Origin: Qipengyuania aestuarii
Lineage (GTDB): Bacteria; Pseudomonadota; Alphaproteobacteria; Sphingomonadales; Sphingomonadaceae
Length of the DNA: 64,000 bases
Reading direction: 5' to 3'
Assembly (NCBI RefSeq): GCF_019711535.1
Contig: NZ_JAIGNP010000002.1
Coordinates: 496,001-560,000 of the forward strand
The notes below the pieces were generated by a model. The model was not told where the DNA came from, ran no database searches, and saw only the letters and a list, made by a program, of their open reading frames with translations. This document shows positions 61,339 through 64,000 of the stretch, piece after piece; the first letter of the stretch is position 1; the number at the start of each line of letters is the position of its first letter. The position numbers and the translations under genes are program-made.

Positions 61339-64000
61339 TTAGAAATTCAGGCGTGCAGTTACCGAGAAACGACGTCCCACCGCGTCGTATGTCGACGGAT
61401 AGGTGTTTCCGCTATTGTACGCTGTTGCGCCGATGCTGCTTCCGACAATCTTCGGCTCCTTGTCAAAAAGATTGAGTACGGCAGCAGTGAAAGTGAAGTT
61501 CTCCGCAGCGTGCCATACAGCTGTCAAATCGAAGTAATGCTTAGCCGAGATCGAACGGAAGCCAGGTTCGACCACGCAAGCACCAGGATCTGCACCTTCG
61601 TAATCGGGGCAGCCTTGATCTTCGACCGGAAGCAGAATTCCGTCGTCATCGCGATTGGCAGCGTCTGCATCGGCCAAATCTGATTGGAACTGGCGTGGTT
61701 CAAATTCGACCGCGTTGATGAAGCGCCAGCGAAGCGACAGATCGAGGTCGTCGAACGAGAGCGTCGTACGCTGCGAGAACGAGAACTCTGGCTGGATCGA
61801 GTCACAGTTAATGCTGTAATAGCCAACGCATTCACGGTTTACGCTTGAAGCAGAATCCTGATTTGCCTTGAACCTTTTCCGGTTCGTCCAGTTCCCGTTG
61901 AAGCTCAGGTCAAGTCCCGCAAATCCAAGGTCGGTGCCCCAATCCAAGGCAAGGTCGATACCATCGGTAAATAGACGTCCCTGGTTGGTCAGATTGAGCG
62001 GCAAACCTGGGGTTGTTGCCACTTCGCCGTAAAGGTTGCCGGTAACTGGATTACGCCGAATAGCAGTACAGTCCGGATTGTCCGGCGAAGGATTGTTTGC
62101 GAAACAGGCTGCGAAGACATCGCCGATAGTAGGCGTGGTAATCGCGTCGTTCACTTCAATATTATAATAATCGATTGTCATCGTGAAATTTGGAACGAAA
62201 ATCGGTTGGATCACGAAGCCCGCAGTCCAGGTGTTGGCCGTTTCAGCATCCAGATTCGGGTTGCCGCCAGTGGTAACGTTTACCTGGCCGGCAGGATCGA
62301 CTTGGATACTGCCGATCGACGTCGCCGGCGCGCCTTGCGCCAGGCAGATTGCGCGGAGATTTGCATCGTTCACCGGTGCTGAACCAGCGCAGGGATCGCT
62401 GCCAAAATTATCGAGGCCGGTTGTCGGAACATCGAAGAGTTCTGCGATGTTCGGGGCTCGCGTGACTACCTGATATCCGCCACGGATCTGGAAACCGGGT
62501 AGAGGAGTGAAGCTACCGCCTGCTTTCCACGTGTATTCGGTTCCAGTCGACGAATAATCCGAAACACGACCAGCGAGCTCAAGGGTCAACTCATCGGCCC
62601 AAACCGCGTTGCTCACGACAGGAATGATAAGTTCGCCGAAAATTTCCTTCACGTCGTATGAGCCGTCAGTATCGGGCGCAGCGGCGCCATTGCCCAACAC
62701 TTCACTAGGCGTCTGAGAAAGCAGGTCAGAACGGCTAAACGCATAATAATCGCGGTATTCCGCTCCGATTGCGATACCGATCGGTTCAGCCCCGATGCCG
62801 AAGCCAAGATCACCGCTGATTGCGCCCTGAACCTGTGAAAGTTCCGAGCCTACGGTGGAGCTGTTACCGACATCGAGGAACTGTTGGACGCCGGAAGTTA
62901 GGCTTCCAAGCGGACCGAACAGGTTGATCGGCACACACCCATTGCTCGTGTCGAGGCACTCTTCCGTGCTGGTCGCCAGGACTGCCTGCTGGAGGCGTGA
63001 ACGCGTACCATTGCCTGACTGACGCTGGACATTTTCACTTTCACCATAGGCTCCGAAAACTTCCCAATCGAGGTTGGTCGTAAGGCCACCACGTGCGCCT
63101 GCCTTTACTTGGAAAAGGCGAGTGCGATATTCGCTCAGGCGAGGACCGAACTCTACGAAACGACGCCCGTAACTGAGGCCGACAGTACGGTAATCGTCCG
63201 ATTCAGGATCGGTAGCCAGTGCTGCCGCATCACATTCGGCTTGGCTGAAGAGGCGTTGCACGCCCGCGGTATCAGCATCAGTATCAAAGCCGCAAATCTG
63301 GTTGCGAATACCGTCGGTCAGATAAGGGTTTGAGAGCGGCGTATCTAATGTTGCGCCAAAACTACCGGAGGGTGCGATGATGGTGGATGTCGTACTCTGC
63401 ACGAATAAACCATCTGCGAAGACTTCTAGGGCCTCAGAAACTTCGAAATTGGCTGCACCATAGAGGCGATACTGTTTCAGCGGTGTTTGGTAGATGTTGT
63501 AAGGGTTGAAGTTGAACGCCTGATAGAAGGGGACGAGCGAGTCTCCGTCGATCTGCAAGGTGCCGGAGGTGGTTCCCGCTACCGCGATGGTTGACGGAAC
63601 GGTCGTCCCTGAACCACCTGGATTACCGCTATAGGAACTGATGTTGTCGACACCGTAATCGCGGTCACCTTGATATACCGCGTCGCGATCGGTGTAACCG
63701 ACTGCAAATACCGCGTTTCCGCGGTTGTCGGCAAAGTTGCCGCCGACGACGAGGTCGGCCCGCAGCGCGTAGCCATCGCCTTCTTCGGTTATCTGGTTGG
63801 TTGCCGAAAGATCTACGCCTTCGAAATCTTTCTTCGTAACGAAGTTGACGACCCCGGAGATGGCATCGGCACCATAAACTGCGCCTGCGCCGCCCGTCAG
63901 AACGTCCATCCGCTCGAGCAGTGCAACGGGGATGACGTCGATGTTCGTCAGGCCGTTTAGGCCCTGAGGAACGACGCGCGTACCGTTGAGGAGAACAAGG
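61339..64000 (-). CDS. TonB-dependent receptor 4, C-terminal part (5' end outside window)
   Basis: The frame is open from the right edge to the stop at 61339, about 886 residues. It begins inside the plug (LVLLNGTRVVPQGLNGLTNI, then ERMDVLTGGAGAVYGADAISGVVNF), so signal peptide and TonB box are missing. The barrel ends FSVTARLNF. It is close to receptor 3: NRECVGYYSINCDSIQPEF, SDPCAGSAPVNDANLRAIC and CFANNPSPDNPDC are shared features. A tandem duplication with its downstream small gene is likely. An internal ATG at 63909 is not the start. Confidence 0.9.
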   Translation of the reverse strand, partial: LVLLNGTRVVPQGLNGLTNIDVIPVALLERMDVLTGGAGAVYGADAISGVVNFVTKKDFEGVDLSATNQITEEGDGYALRADLVVGGNFADNRGNAVFAVGYTDRDAVYQGDRDYGVDNISSYSGNPGGSGTTVPSTIAVAGTTSGTLQIDGDSLVPFYQAFNFNPYNIYQTPLKQYRLYGAANFEVSEALEVFADGLFVQSTTSTIIAPSGSFGATLDTPLSNPYLTDGIRNQICGFDTDADTAGVQRLFSQAECDAAALATDPESDDYRTVGLSYGRRFVEFGPRLSEYRTRLFQVKAGARGGLTTNLDWEVFGAYGESENVQRQSGNGTRSRLQQAVLATSTEECLDTSNGCVPINLFGPLGSLTSGVQQFLDVGNSSTVGSELSQVQGAISGDLGFGIGAEPIGIAIGAEYRDYYAFSRSDLLSQTPSEVLGNGAAAPDTDGSYDVKEIFGELIIPVVSNAVWADELTLELAGRVSDYSSTGTEYTWKAGGSFTPLPGFQIRGGYQVVTRAPNIAELFDVPTTGLDNFGSDPCAGSAPVNDANLRAICLAQGAPATSIGSIQVDPAGQVNVTTGGNPNLDAETANTWTAGFVIQPIFVPNFTMTIDYYNIEVNDAITTPTIGDVFAACFANNPSPDNPDCTAIRRNPVTGNLYGEVATTPGLPLNLTNQGRLFTDGIDLALDWGTDLGFAGLDLSFNGNWTNRKRFKANQDSASSVNRECVGYYSINCDSIQPEFSFSQRTTLSFDDLDLSLRWRFINAVEFEPRQFQSDLADADAANRDDDGILLPVEDQGCPDYEGADPGACVVEPGFRSISAKHYFDLTAVWHAAENFTFTAAVLNLFDKEPKIVGSSIGATAYNSGNTYPSTYDAVGRRFSVTARLNF

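Noticed and set aside
48488..64000. Lasso-peptide or siderophore biosynthesis locus around the receptors
   Set aside because: No precursor peptide with B/C maturation genes, no isopeptidase, no NRPS or NIS synthetase is present; the receptors also lack STN signalling domains.

Overview
The window is chromosomal DNA of a GC-rich alphaproteobacterium, most likely Sphingomonadales, family Erythrobacteraceae (Erythrobacter/Qipengyuania-like). The evidence is a ChpT phosphotransferase, the TIGR02186-type membrane protein, ATP12 chaperone, MlaE with a fused STAS domain, an S46 dipeptidyl-peptidase, and a tandem array of large TonB-dependent receptors with 'RAALYA-AGL' signal peptides. No tRNA, rRNA, CRISPR array, insertion sequence or prophage gene was recognised. 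The assignment is by protein character only.

Layout. 1-2.1 kb: 5' end of a GIY-YIG nuclease gene (minus strand), then a compact plus-strand set M67 peptidase - chpT - N-acetylmuramoyl-alanine amidase, followed by a strongly structured intergenic stretch. 2.1-4.2 kb: a PQQ-propeller lipoprotein and a non-coding gap. 4.2-4.6 kb: RNase P RNA (rnpB). 4.7-12.8 kb: TspO-like membrane protein, single-TM protein, ugd with a PPP-type phosphatase, TorF-type porin, VOC/glyoxalase, nhaA, TauE/SafE permease and TIGR02186 protein. 12.9-18.9 kb: HerA-like ATPase, queE, valS. 19.0-22.6 kb: complete Mla-type lipid transport operon (mlaE, mlaF, mlaD, lipoprotein). 22.6-26.7 kb: a TetR/SDR divergent pair with a near-ideal operator, an SDR/AraC divergent pair, and a GFA protein. 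26.8-29.8 kb: a minus-strand operon crcB - rluA-type synthase - HAD phosphatase - small membrane protein - ATP12. 30.0-34.6 kb: rpsU, an FKBP isomerase and gatCAB with an extra AT-rich membrane gene between gatA and gatB. 34.9-46.9 kb: S46 peptidase, small beta-rich protein, M16 peptidase, penicillin-acylase-family hydrolase, second HerA-like ATPase, clpB.

47-64 kb is the accessory region. It holds four TonB-dependent receptors on the minus strand (the fourth runs off the window), three paralogous small exported proteins with a two-cysteine motif, two paralogous exported 'C-x11-CYD' proteins, and one sulfotransferase-like P-loop protein. Receptors 3 and 4 are each followed by a terminator and then, at 101 and 100 bp from the receptor stop, by a small two-cysteine protein, which points to a duplicated module. 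Receptors 2 and 3 share a 21-bp upstream element (20 of 21 identical). All three receptors whose 5' ends are visible carry the same TTGGGGA box 7-8 nt before the start codon. This shared regulation and modular structure is the best candidate here for an undescribed system, probably uptake of a peptide or glycan with small periplasmic partner proteins. Substrate and function cannot be read from sequence.

Base composition: core genes look about 60-65% GC by eye. Lower-GC stretches are the PQQ lipoprotein, an internal segment of valS (about 17.27-17.51 kb), the gene between gatA and gatB, the GFA gene, and the non-coding parts of the receptor region.
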